DNA of 64,000 nucleotides from JAMZMI01 sp963848175 (lineage in GTDB: Bacteria > Bacteroidota > Bacteroidia > Cytophagales > Cyclobacteriaceae). Made by a program: the position numbers and the translations under genes. The stretch covers positions 62,001 to 126,000 of the forward strand of contig CAWKCO010000011.1 of NCBI GenBank assembly GCA_963848175.1. The letters are read 5' to 3'. The notes beneath the pieces were generated by a model. That model ran no database searches. It was not told the DNA's origin and saw nothing but the letters and a program-made list of their open reading frames with translations. This document shows positions 1 through 8,929 of the stretch, piece after piece; position 1 is the stretch's first letter; every line of letters begins with the position of its first letter.

Positions 1-614
1 TGTCGCAGACTGATCTGCTTCATCTCTACGCGAATCTTAAACTCCCCAGCCAATCTTTTGATTAACTCCCTAAAATCCACACGATCCTCTGCTGAGTAAT
101 AGAAGGTTGCCTTGGAATTGTCTGCCTGAAACTCCACATCGGTGAGTTTCATTCCAATTTTAAGTTCTTCGATGATCTGCCGTGTACGGTAAAGCGTAGG
201 CATTTCTCGGTTTTTCACCTGCCTATATTTTTCCAAATCCCGCTGAGAGGCAATACGATAGATGCTTTTAATTTCCGCACTATCTTTCACACCTTTTTTG
301 CGCATTTGCAATCGCACAAGCTCTCCTTGTAGCGACACATGCCCCAAATGATGTCCATTTGGGACATCCACCACCACAGCATCTCCAGTAGTAAGATGTA
401 TGCCTTCGTTGTTTCTAAAGAAATCTTTGCCTCCATTTTTGAATCGTACTTCTACGATCTCAAAACGATCCGCAGGGGAAATATCCATTTGCGACAGCCA
501 GTCAAATGTATTGAGCTTGTTGCAGCCACCAGTGCTACAACCTCCATTGCTCTTACATCCCTGAACTTCTTCTCCTTCAGCACCTACCGATACACCGCAT
601 GATGAACATCCCAT
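1..614 (-). CDS. ricT: PSP1 domain protein RicT-like (3' end outside window)
   Basis: The reading frame starts with ATG at 614 and runs off the window edge without a stop, giving about 204 residues. The N-terminus is cysteine rich (CSSCG near residue 3, then two more Cys pairs around residues 20-31). The body reads as a PSP1 domain (VPNGHHLGHVSL around residue 85, then a stretch ending YRTRQIIEELKLGMKL). In Bacillus the homologue RicT (YaaT) belongs to a Cys-rich Fe-S complex acting with RNase Y; its role in Bacteroidota is not settled. The gene points away from purD with a short gap that fits separate promoters. The family call is firm and the function is inferred. Confidence 0.8.
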   Translation of the reverse strand, partial: MGCSSCGVSVGAEGEEVQGCKSNGGCSTGGCNKLNTFDWLSQMDISPADRFEIVEVRFKNGGKDFFRNNEGIHLTTGDAVVVDVPNGHHLGHVSLQGELVRLQMRKKGVKDSAEIKSIYRIASQRDLEKYRQVKNREMPTLYRTRQIIEELKIGMKLTDVEFQADNSKATFYYSAEDRVDFRELIKRLAGEFKIRVEMKQISLR

Positions 615-671
615 CTATTTCTTACTTTTATATTTTCTTGAAGCTATCAAATATAGTCAAGTATATAAGAT

Positions 672-1958
672 TTATTGTCCCAACTTTTGCAAATCCGACC
701 CTATGTCTGAACGGAAGGTCTTGCCTTCCCACTGCACTTCGCCTATGGCTTCATAGCTATGGGTAAGTGCCTCAGCCATGTTTTTGCCCAGGCCTGTCAT
801 TGCAATTACTCGACCTCCATTGGTCACTAACTTGCCATTATCCATTTTTGTTCCTGCATGAAATGGAATTGCTGACTTGATCTTTTTACTAAAAGTTATT
901 TCCCGGCCTTTCTCATAATCTCCAGGGTATCCTTGTGATACCATCACCACTGTTGTCGCTGTAAATGGTTCTATCTCCAATTTTTCTTGAGCCAATCTGC
1001 CTTCTGCGGCAGCCACTAGCAAAGTCAGTAAATCTGATTTTATTCGAGGCAAAACCACTTCTGTTTCAGGATCCCCCATTCGCACGTTGTATTCTATTAC
1101 CTGAGGGTTTCCAGCATCATTCATCAAGCCAATGAAAATGAAGCCAGTATAGTCCATACCTTCAGCTTGTATCCCCTGCACAGTTGGCTTCACCACCCTT
1201 TCAACCACCTTTTCCATGAAAAGTCTATCGGCAAAAATCACGGGAGAAACCGCACCCATTCCACCAGTATTTGGCCCAGTATCGCCCTCCCCTATTCTTT
1301 TGTAATCCTTCGCTTCTGGAAGTACTAAGAAATTTTTGCCATCAGTAAGCACAAAAACCGAAAGTTCAATTCCTGATAAGAATTCCTCTACAAGTACCCT
1401 GGCACTCGCCTCACCAAATTTCTTATTCAAAATAAGGTCATCCAGATTAGCCTTCGCTTCCGCAAGATCATTCGTAATTAAAACGCCCTTACCGGCGGCT
1501 AAACCATCTGCCTTCAACACGTACGGAGGTTTAACCTCCTCTAAAAATGCATAACCCTCTTGAATATTGGAAGCATCAAAAGTTTTGGCACGCGCAGTGG
1601 GCACTCCATACTTATTCATAAAGTCTTTCGAAAACTCCTTGCTACCCTCAAGTCTGGCACCATGCGCATCTGGTCCTACGACGAGTAGTGACTTCAAGTC
1701 ATCGTCACTCTTAAGCTGATCCACGATCCCATTGACTAAAGGTTCTTCAGGCCCCACCACTACTAGCCCAATATCATATTTTAAAACGGCGGCTTTTACC
1801 TCCGCAACCTCCTTCACATTGATATCAAGATTGGTGGCAACCTCTTCAGTCCCTCCATTTCCAGGAGCAATAAATACTTTGCCACACTTTGGGCTTTGCT
1901 TTATCTTCCACGCTATAGCATGCTCTCTTCCTCCTGCTCCAATTATCAATACATTCAT
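672..1958 (-). CDS. purD: Phosphoribosylamine--glycine ligase (GARS)
   Basis: This enzyme carries out the second step of de novo purine synthesis, joining phosphoribosylamine and glycine with ATP in the cytoplasm. The 428-residue protein has the family's usual length. It begins MNVLIIGAGGREHAIAWKI, the nucleotide-fold N-domain. An ATP-grasp domain follows with VLKADGLAAGKGV near residue 150 and NVRMGDPETEVVLPRI near residue 295. No other purine gene is adjacent, so it seems to be transcribed alone or with a short leader. Confidence 0.97.
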   Translation of the reverse strand: MNVLIIGAGGREHAIAWKIKQSPKCGKVFIAPGNGGTEEVATNLDINVKEVAEVKAAVLKYDIGLVVVGPEEPLVNGIVDQLKSDDDLKSLLVVGPDAHGARLEGSKEFSKDFMNKYGVPTARAKTFDASNIQEGYAFLEEVKPPYVLKADGLAAGKGVLITNDLAEAKANLDDLILNKKFGEASARVLVEEFLSGIELSVFVLTDGKNFLVLPEAKDYKRIGEGDTGPNTGGMGAVSPVIFADRLFMEKVVERVVKPTVQGIQAEGMDYTGFIFIGLMNDAGNPQVIEYNVRMGDPETEVVLPRIKSDLLTLLVAAAEGRLAQEKLEIEPFTATTVVMVSQGYPGDYEKGREITFSKKIKSAIPFHAGTKMDNGKLVTNGGRVIAMTGLGKNMAEALTHSYEAIGEVQWEGKTFRSDIGSDLQKLGQ

Positions 1959-2114
1959 CTCTAATAAGTTTATTTTAAAGGCTAGATATGGTTATTCAAA
2001 CTTTAATTTCCTTCCCAAGCGCTGATCTATTTCAACTTTATTGTCTTGGCGGGCTTCCAAAATAATATTGAAAGCCAAAGCTTGACTCCTTTCGTCATTC
2101 CTTTGATTTTGCAC

Positions 2115-2141
2115 AAAAAAACCGCCTCAAAATTAGGCGGT
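2115..2141 (-). terminator. Rho-independent terminator of recQ
   Basis: A 7-bp stem ACCGCCT/AGGCGGT (2121-2127 with 2135-2141) and 7-base loop is followed on the minus strand by a run of six T (A run at 2115-2120). It lies 30 bases past the recQ stop. Confidence 0.85.
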
Positions 2142-2170
2142 CTCACTCTATAATTTCAGTATTCTATGGT

Positions 2171-4351
2171 TTAATGTGCGTATTCTGACATGAATTTAAT
2201 ACGCATCAATCTCACTTCATCTTCAGAATAGTATTCTCCAAGCTCATTCATGGCAACTGATATGCTGTCGGTTTCGGCATTGAGGAAATAATCATAGATA
2301 TCATCCTGACGATCATCATCTAGCACATGATCAATATAATAATCCAAATTAAGCTTAGTGCCGCCGTAACATATATTCTCAATTTCCTTAATCAAATCCT
2401 CATATTTCATCCCCTTAATATCCGCAATCTCTTCCAAGTCCATTTGCTTATCTATCTGCTGGATGATGAAGATTTTGTTTTTAGATTTCAAGCCAGAAGA
2501 TTTCACCAATACGTCGGAGGCCGTGATAATATCATTGTCATCCACATATTTTTCAATCAACTTCAAAAAAGGCTGGCCAAACTTTCTGGCCTTGCTTTCC
2601 CCCACACCAACAATCTTAATAAGATCATCTATAGTAGTAGGATACAAAGTAGCCATTTCTTCCATAGAAGGATCTTGAAAAATTACGTACGGAGGAATGT
2701 CTTGCTTTTTGGCAATATCCTTACGAAGATGTTTGATCATATCAAAAAGCACCTTATCGTATGCTTTTGTATTCACAATCTCCTTTTCTACTTCTTCTTC
2801 TTCTCCCTCAGTTTCATATTCGTGGGCCTTATACAGCTCCATTTTCGTAGGATTCTTCAGAAAAGCTTGCCCTTTTTCATTGTTTAGAAAAACCCCTGGA
2901 TTGTCTATATCCTTTGAGATTAATCCATTAAGCAGGGTCTGACGAATTACTGATTTCCAATATTTATCATCTTGATGACTACCTATGGAAAACACTTCAA
3001 GCTTGTCATGGCTGTAGCTAACTACGTGAGGAGATTTGATCCCTCTCAAGACTTCTGATATATGCCCTAAATTAAATCTTTGCCCAGTCTGCTCCACGGC
3101 TTTAATCACTGTTTGGATATCTTCGGTGGCATCAAAAAGTGTACGATTATGTGTGCAATTATCACACATGCCACAATTATCAGTTTTAAACTCCTCTCCA
3201 AAATAGTGTAGAAGCTGTTTTCTACGGCACACCGCTGATTCGGCGTACATAGCCATCTCTTCTAGAAGTATCCTTGAATTTTCGCGCTCAGCTACGGGCT
3301 TATCCTTATTAAATTTCTCTAACTTCTGAATGTCATTATAGCTATAAAACATCACACACTTGCCATCGAGTCCATCTCTACCTGCACGCCCTGTTTCTTG
3401 ATAGTATCCCTCTATAGACTTAGGCACATCATAATGGACGACAAACCGTACATCTGGCTTATCTATGCCCATACCAAAAGCGATGGTAGCCACTATCACA
3501 TCTACGTCTTCACTCAAAAACGCATCTTGATTTCCCATTCGAATTGCTCCGTCCATTCCTGCATGGTATGGAGCCACCTTCACCCCATTCACCTTTAGAA
3601 ATTCCGCTATCTCTTCTACCTTTTTTCTACTAAGGCAATAAATAATTCCAGACTCGCCTTTATGCTCTTTTACCACACGCACCAAACTCTTCTTGGCTTG
3701 CTTCTTGGGCTTTACCTCATAGATCAAATTGGTTCTATTGAATGAAGAACGAAATACGTTCGCCCCCTCCATGTTGAGGTTTTTCTGAATATCGAGTTGT
3801 ACTTTTGGAGTGGCGGTGGCGGTGAGTGCCACTATTGGGATATCCCCCAGTTCGCTCAGAATAGATTTTATCCTTCGGTACTCTGGGCGAAAATCATGCC
3901 CCCATTCAGAAATACAATGTGCTTCATCTACTGCCGTAAATGATATATTGGCCGTTTTTAGAAATTCAATATTCTCAGGCTTGGTCAATGACTCAGGTGC
4001 TACGTAAAGCAATTTTACTGCTCCCGCCAAAGTTTCCTTTTTCACCTTGTTGATCTCTGTCTTATTCAAAGTCGAGTTCAAAAACTTAGCATTAATACCT
4101 ACGGCATTCATTTGATCTACTTGATTTTTCATCAAAGCAATCAATGGGGATATAACAATGGCCGTGCCCTCCTTCATAATGGCCGGTAATTGATAACAGA
4201 GTGATTTTCCTGCACCTGTTGGCATGATCACAAACGTGTTCTTGCCATCCATTACATTTTGGATAATCACTTCTTGATTACCACGAAATTTATCGTAACC
4301 AAATACTCTTTTTAGTGTTTCTTTCAATCTTTCTGCTGTCTTGCTGTCCAT
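2171..4351 (-). CDS. recQ: ATP-dependent DNA helicase RecQ
   Basis: This is a 3'-5' superfamily 2 helicase for recombination and fork repair. Its 726 residues exceed the roughly 610 of E. coli RecQ, as is usual for the Bacteroidota form. Visible motifs are Walker A GAGKSLCYQLPA near residue 46, the DEAH box with the RecQ aromatic loop (DEAHCISEWGHDFRPEYR near 141), motif VI ETGRAGRDG near 330, a zinc-binding Cys cluster near 375-400 (CRRKQLL then CGMCDNC), the RQC winged helix, and an HRDC domain around 560-630. The C-terminal 100 residues are an acidic helical extension. The start is ATG at 4351, and a terminator follows the stop. Confidence 0.97.
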   Translation of the reverse strand: MDSKTAERLKETLKRVFGYDKFRGNQEVIIQNVMDGKNTFVIMPTGAGKSLCYQLPAIMKEGTAIVISPLIALMKNQVDQMNAVGINAKFLNSTLNKTEINKVKKETLAGAVKLLYVAPESLTKPENIEFLKTANISFTAVDEAHCISEWGHDFRPEYRRIKSILSELGDIPIVALTATATPKVQLDIQKNLNMEGANVFRSSFNRTNLIYEVKPKKQAKKSLVRVVKEHKGESGIIYCLSRKKVEEIAEFLKVNGVKVAPYHAGMDGAIRMGNQDAFLSEDVDVIVATIAFGMGIDKPDVRFVVHYDVPKSIEGYYQETGRAGRDGLDGKCVMFYSYNDIQKLEKFNKDKPVAERENSRILLEEMAMYAESAVCRRKQLLHYFGEEFKTDNCGMCDNCTHNRTLFDATEDIQTVIKAVEQTGQRFNLGHISEVLRGIKSPHVVSYSHDKLEVFSIGSHQDDKYWKSVIRQTLLNGLISKDIDNPGVFLNNEKGQAFLKNPTKMELYKAHEYETEGEEEEVEKEIVNTKAYDKVLFDMIKHLRKDIAKKQDIPPYVIFQDPSMEEMATLYPTTIDDLIKIVGVGESKARKFGQPFLKLIEKYVDDNDIITASDVLVKSSGLKSKNKIFIIQQIDKQMDLEEIADIKGMKYEDLIKEIENICYGGTKLNLDYYIDHVLDDDRQDDIYDYFLNAETDSISVAMNELGEYYSEDEVRLMRIKFMSEYAH

Positions 4352-4540
4352 CGAATATTGGCGGTGTAATATCTTTTAAATTAATAAAATTTGAGTTTGA
4401 AATTGTGCAATTAGGGAATTAAAAAATCACAAACTCAATAAACCTTCAGATTCGCCGAGAGGAACGATCATTCTCATATATTTGCCTAAATTAATTTCTT
4501 TTCGTCACGAAACGATCAAAAACAGCAGAGTAAAATTCAG

Positions 4541-5617
4541 ATGGAAAACAATATTCACCTAGTTATCATGGCTGGAGGCACTGGAACAAGATTTTGGCCT
4601 TACAGTAGAAACACAAATCCTAAACAATTTTTAGACGTACTCGGTACCGGTCGCTCTTTATTACAAATGACCTACGATCGCTTTAAAGGGTTTTGCCCCG
4701 ATGAGAATGTGTGGGTGGTCTCTAATGAAATGTATAAAGATATACTCGAAGAGCAACTTTCAGAGATTCCAACTGAAAACATCCTTCTTGAACCGAATAA
4801 AAGAAACACTGCTCCGTGCATTGCCTATGCGGCTTACAAAATCCGCGAAAAAGACCCCAATGCCGTAATGGTGGTTTTACCGTCTGACCATGTCATCTTT
4901 AAAGAAGTCGCTTTCTTGGACGTTATTAAAAAAGCCATTGCAGCAGCTGAAGACGACAAACTAATTACAATTGGGATAAAGCCAAATAAACCTGAAACAG
5001 GTTATGGGTACATACAATTCGATAGTGATGTAACAAGTGAGGTAAAGCCCGTAAAAACATTTACTGAGAAACCTCAGCTAGAATTAGCTGTGGAATTTTT
5101 GCGTAGTGGTGATTTTGTTTGGAACGCAGGTATTTTCGTTTGGAAAGCCGAGACCATTATTCAAGCGTTGAAAAAATATCAGCCAGAACTGGCAGAAATC
5201 TTTGAAGAAGGTGAAGGGCAATATTTCACTCCTCAAGAAAAAGATTTCATCTATTCAGCTTATGCCCAATCAAAAAGCGTATCCATTGATTATGCTGTCA
5301 TGGAAAAAGCCGATAATGTCCATGTAGTACTTGGTGATTTTGGTTGGTCAGATCTTGGATCATGGAATGCCCTTCACGAAATCAAAGACAAGGATAGTCA
5401 CGGCAATGTCCTTGAAGCGAATGCACTGCTTTACGACTGTAGTGATAATTATGTCATAAATAAAAATAAAGACAAGCTCACCGTATTACATAATATGGAA
5501 GGCTATCTAGTCGCGGATTTCAAAGACGTCTTATTGATCTGCAAAAAAGAAGACTCTGGGATTTTCAGAGATTTTGTCAACGACGTGAAAATAGATAAAG
5601 GCGACAAGTTTATTTAG
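4541..5617 (+). CDS. manC: Mannose-1-phosphate guanylyltransferase
   Basis: The enzyme makes GDP-mannose from mannose-1-phosphate and GTP for surface polysaccharide and glycan synthesis. Its 358 residues match the short, single-domain form without the fused isomerase. The pyrophosphorylase signature MAGGTGTRFWPYSR is at residues 10-23, LPSDHV near 115 and FVWNAGIFVWK near 190. A TATATTTG box at 4477-4484 resembles the Bacteroidota -7 element, but I see no clear TTG at the usual spacing. Its last 8 bases overlap the convergent rlmB gene. Confidence 0.95.
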   Translation: MENNIHLVIMAGGTGTRFWPYSRNTNPKQFLDVLGTGRSLLQMTYDRFKGFCPDENVWVVSNEMYKDILEEQLSEIPTENILLEPNKRNTAPCIAYAAYKIREKDPNAVMVVLPSDHVIFKEVAFLDVIKKAIAAAEDDKLITIGIKPNKPETGYGYIQFDSDVTSEVKPVKTFTEKPQLELAVEFLRSGDFVWNAGIFVWKAETIIQALKKYQPELAEIFEEGEGQYFTPQEKDFIYSAYAQSKSVSIDYAVMEKADNVHVVLGDFGWSDLGSWNALHEIKDKDSHGNVLEANALLYDCSDNYVINKNKDKLTVLHNMEGYLVADFKDVLLICKKEDSGIFRDFVNDVKIDKGDKFI

Positions 5618-6353
5618 ACCTCTGTCGCTCTACTTCATATAGCACCATGGCCGCTGCTGCGGATACGTTCAATGAGGCAATTTGACCTGTCATTGGAATC
5701 TTCACCACAGCATCGGCCAATTTCAATAATTCTGGAGCAACCCCATCCTCTTCATTTCCCATGATAATCGCAGTGGGTCCAGAAAAATCTGCCGTTTTTA
5801 AAACTCCACTACCTTTTTCAGAGCAAGCCACTATCTGCATACCCGATTCTTTCAAATACCTCACCGAATCCATCAAGATTCGCTCTCTACAGACCGGAAT
5901 AAAATTCAACGCACCAGCTGAAGTCTTCACTGCATCAGGGTTGATCTGAGCACCATTCCTAGTTGGGATAACGATTGTGTGAACCCCCATGCATTCTGCC
6001 GATCTGGCGATAGCACCAAAATTCCTAACATCCGTCACGCGATCTATCACCAAGATCAATGGATTTTTACCATCTTCATAGATAGTAGGTATGACCTGAT
6101 CCAAATTGTGATACTGTACTGGTGACACAAACGCCACTACACCTTGATGATTCTTTCTCGAGAAGCCATTGATTTTTTCTAATGGCACATTGGAAGCTGG
6201 AATTGATCGCTCGTGGATCAGCGCCTGCAACTCCTTAATCAAATCACCTTTAAGCCCTTGCTGAATGAACACCTTCTCCAAATCTTTACCAGATTGGATG
6301 GTTTCTATAACTGCTCGGATGCCGTATATTAAATTATCGAAAGTTCTAGCCAT
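5610..6353 (-). CDS. rlmB: 23S rRNA (guanosine-2'-O-)-methyltransferase RlmB (SpoU/TrmH family)
   Basis: The predicted role is 2'-O-methylation of a guanosine in 23S rRNA (G2251 in E. coli) with SAM. The 247-residue protein has the N-terminal substrate-binding domain, then the SpoU methyltransferase knot: VIDRVTDVRNFGAIARSAE near residue 105, IIMGNEEDGV near 193 and IPMTGQIASLNVSAAAA near 216. The three knot motifs are intact. The gene is convergent with manC, and the GWxTD gene lies 3 bases downstream of its start codon side on the same strand, so the two are probably co-transcribed. Confidence 0.93.
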   Translation of the reverse strand: MARTFDNLIYGIRAVIETIQSGKDLEKVFIQQGLKGDLIKELQALIHERSIPASNVPLEKINGFSRKNHQGVVAFVSPVQYHNLDQVIPTIYEDGKNPLILVIDRVTDVRNFGAIARSAECMGVHTIVIPTRNGAQINPDAVKTSAGALNFIPVCRERILMDSVRYLKESGMQIVACSEKGSGVLKTADFSGPTAIIMGNEEDGVAPELLKLADAVVKIPMTGQIASLNVSAAAAMVLYEVERQRSK

Positions 6354-6356
6354 GAT

Positions 6357-7519
6357 TTATTCTTTGCGCATGCTCCCTACCCTATTATACCAAACTTCTT
6401 CGTACTTAATGTCGCGCTTGAGAGAATACAATGAAGGCGCAAAGAGAGTTGAAATCCTGATGAATTCAAATTCTATTCCATTACTATATTTCCAAACCTC
6501 AGTTCTAGCCTGTCTTATTACAATATCTGGCTTACCAAAAACGATGTATATAACACCCCGATCCGTTTTCCACCCCACTTTGTAATCGGTAAAAAGTTCG
6601 TTGCTTGATTCCACTTGCTGGAAAAATGAGCGAATGGCTCCCTTGGCTTTAAACTTAGATCCATAAGTGTTGATCCAAAAACGCTCAAAATTCAATTTGA
6701 GATTCTGACCACTTTTCAAAGTGTTGAACTCATCATCAGTTGTGATATAGCGCATAGAGCCAATCAATTCTTCCACCCTTTTTAAATCAGGGTAATATTT
6801 AGGCACTTTCAATACCGTGATCCCTGTCTGGCTCAGCGAGTCATCCTGAATGAGATAAAAATGATCATCACTCAATCCTGATTAGCAGTATCTGTAAAAT
6901 AAAAAGATGTATCTATATCGAGCGTTGGTGCAAGCGGCTTCATCTGCCCCATTGCCGGATCGGCTGCTTCAAATTGGTTTGCGTACTCAAAAGCCAACAA
7001 CCCTTCATTTCTTTTCGTCCCTCCGAAGCTCAGCTCGGAGGACTTCACGTAGGGAGCAATGATGGGAAACCCGAATTGATCAATAGGAAAAAAAGATGGG
7101 TAAGTAACTCCAGAACCAACATACACTTCAAAAACCATCATCGTCCCTACCACCTCGTCTGAATATACAAAAAGCAATAAATCAGCCTCAGTAGGTTTAG
7201 GCTGCTGTATGGAGGACATCAGAGACCTTTGCTCTTTTCTAATAGTATCGATAGCCACGGAGGTCAGCGTATCATGATTCTGAGCTGCATACCCTTTTTG
7301 CAACAGTAAATCCAAAGACCAGTGCCTGCTGGTATCGGCCAATATTTCAAAATAAATCAAAAGTGTTTCTCCTTGCTCGACCACCCGATGGTTGAATTGT
7401 ATCTCCGCATTAACATCATACCGGTATTCCAGATTGATTTTGGTCAAATCAAGACTGAAAGCTGATTGAATCACGCACAGCAATAAAACTCTAAGAACTA
7501 TTTTGGCCACTATTTTCAT
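6357..7519 (-). CDS. GWxTD domain protein, split into two frames near 6873
   Basis: Two minus-strand frames belong together. The first (7519-6872) encodes a 215-residue exported beta-rich region with signal peptide (MKIVAKIVLRVLLLCVIQSAFS). The second (6875-6357) holds the family's defining motif GWKTDRGVIYIVFGKPD around its residue 100. In relatives the two parts form one protein of about 390-420 residues, which fits 215 plus 172. At the junction the first frame's TGA overlaps a TTG of the second (TTGA). I favour a single-base deletion, either real or a sequence error, over a natural TTG-started partner. The function of GWxTD proteins is unknown; they are secreted or periplasmic and common in Bacteroidota. 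Confidence 0.75.
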
Positions 7520-7646
7520 TAACGACTTTATGTTTCAAAAAATCAAAGTGAAATTTACACAAAAAAGGACATTACCAAGGATGAGTAATATTCACTATGT
7601 GGACTCATTTAAATTTGTTTTCTTTTCTTTGCCAAAAAAATACGAA

Positions 7647-8417
7647 ATGAGCGTTTACACCACCGAAATAGCTTCTGCCGAAATTCCTTCAGATAATCCG
7701 ATTCATCAGCGTCTGCTGAAGGCGTACCATTTGGCTGCTCCTCACATTCATGGAGACTTACTAGAGTTGGGTTGTGGTGAAGGACGAGGTGTAGAATTAC
7801 TCGCCCCACAGGCTAAAAGCTATCTTGGTTTGGATAAAATTCAAGGTGTAATTGACACCTTGAAGCAAAAGCATCCAGATTATTCTTTTGAGCAGAGTGT
7901 ATTCCCTCCTATCAAAATAGCAGATAATACTTTTGATTGTATTGCCACTTTTCAGGTAATCGAACATATTCAAGACGATATAGCTTTTTTACAAGAAATA
8001 CATCGTATCCTGAAGCCAGGAGGAACGGCCTTCATTACTACACCGAATATTAAAATGACGCTTTCGAGAAATCCATGGCACACGCGCGAGTACACGGCAG
8101 ATGAACTAAAAAACCTTGCCTCAAAGTATTTTGACCATGTGGAAATGAAAGGAATCATGGGCAATGAAAAAGTCATGGAATACTATGAGCAAAACAAAGC
8201 TTCGGTAAACAAAATCATGCGATTTGATATTTTAAATCTACAATACAGACTTCCTGCTCCTCTTCTTCGCATACCTTACGACTTTCTGAATCGACGCAAC
8301 AGAAATAAATTACAAGGTCAGGACAATGAACTGGTGCTTTCTATAGGGCAAGATGATTTCTTTCTCAACGAACAGGACGATCGAAACCTTGATTTGTTTT
8401 TGATTGTAAAAAAGTAA
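7647..8417 (+). CDS. Class I SAM-dependent methyltransferase
   Basis: The glycine-rich SAM motif LLELGCGEGRGVELL lies near residue 40. An acidic residue follows at YLGLDKI, and motif post-I reads HRILKPGGTAFITTPN near 120. This is the Methyltransf_11/UbiE-type fold. I chose ATG 7647 (MSVYTTEIASAEIP, 256 residues) because longer in-frame starts (7503, 7581) would overlap the divergent GWxTD gene or add a low-complexity leader. The substrate is not recognisable. The gene stands alone between the GWxTD gene and dps. Confidence 0.85.
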   Translation: MSVYTTEIASAEIPSDNPIHQRLLKAYHLAAPHIHGDLLELGCGEGRGVELLAPQAKSYLGLDKIQGVIDTLKQKHPDYSFEQSVFPPIKIADNTFDCIATFQVIEHIQDDIAFLQEIHRILKPGGTAFITTPNIKMTLSRNPWHTREYTADELKNLASKYFDHVEMKGIMGNEKVMEYYEQNKASVNKIMRFDILNLQYRLPAPLLRIPYDFLNRRNRNKLQGQDNELVLSIGQDDFFLNEQDDRNLDLFLIVKK

Positions 8418-8475
8418 ACTTATCGGTGATTTTTGAGTTAAACATTTTACTTAATTCACTTAAAAAGAAAGTAAA

Positions 8476-8916
8476 ATGTCTGATAAAAAACTACACGCTG
8501 AGATCAATCAACTGCTCAGCGATTTTCATATTTATTACCAAAATACAAGAGGCTTTCATTGGAATATCAAAGGCAAAAGGTTCTTTGAACTACACGTGAA
8601 ATTTGAAGAGCTTTACACAGAGGCATTGACCAATATTGACGATCTAGCAGAAAGATTGCTTGCGATTGGCGGGGCTCCATTGCATACCTTCGATGATTAC
8701 CTCAAGACTTCCAAACTGAAAGTTTATAAGCAAGTATCAGAAGATACAGCCACTGTAAAAGCCATAGTAGACCTGTTGAAAGGAATCATTGAACAAGAAA
8801 AGGTGGTGAAAGAATTGGCTACCGAAACGGGAGATAACGAAACAGAAGACATGATGATCGGCCTTATCAATGCCCAACAGAAGCATATTTGGATGTTCTC
8901 TGCATGGCTTGGATAA
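8476..8916 (+). CDS. dps: Dps-family ferritin-like DNA protection protein
   Basis: This 146-residue four-helix protein probably forms a dodecamer that oxidises and stores iron and shields DNA under oxidative stress. The inter-subunit ferroxidase ligands are recognisable: FHWNIKG near residue 24, FFELHVKFEELY near 34 (His, then Asp/Glu positions) and NIDDLAERLLAIGG near 55. No Lys-rich DNA-binding tail is seen. A purine stretch (AAAAAGAAAG) sits just upstream of ATG 8476. It converges on asnB with only 13 bases between stops. Confidence 0.93.
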   Translation: MSDKKLHAEINQLLSDFHIYYQNTRGFHWNIKGKRFFELHVKFEELYTEALTNIDDLAERLLAIGGAPLHTFDDYLKTSKLKVYKQVSEDTATVKAIVDLLKGIIEQEKVVKELATETGDNETEDMMIGLINAQQKHIWMFSAWLG

Positions 8917-8929
8917 GCTTCAAAAGATA

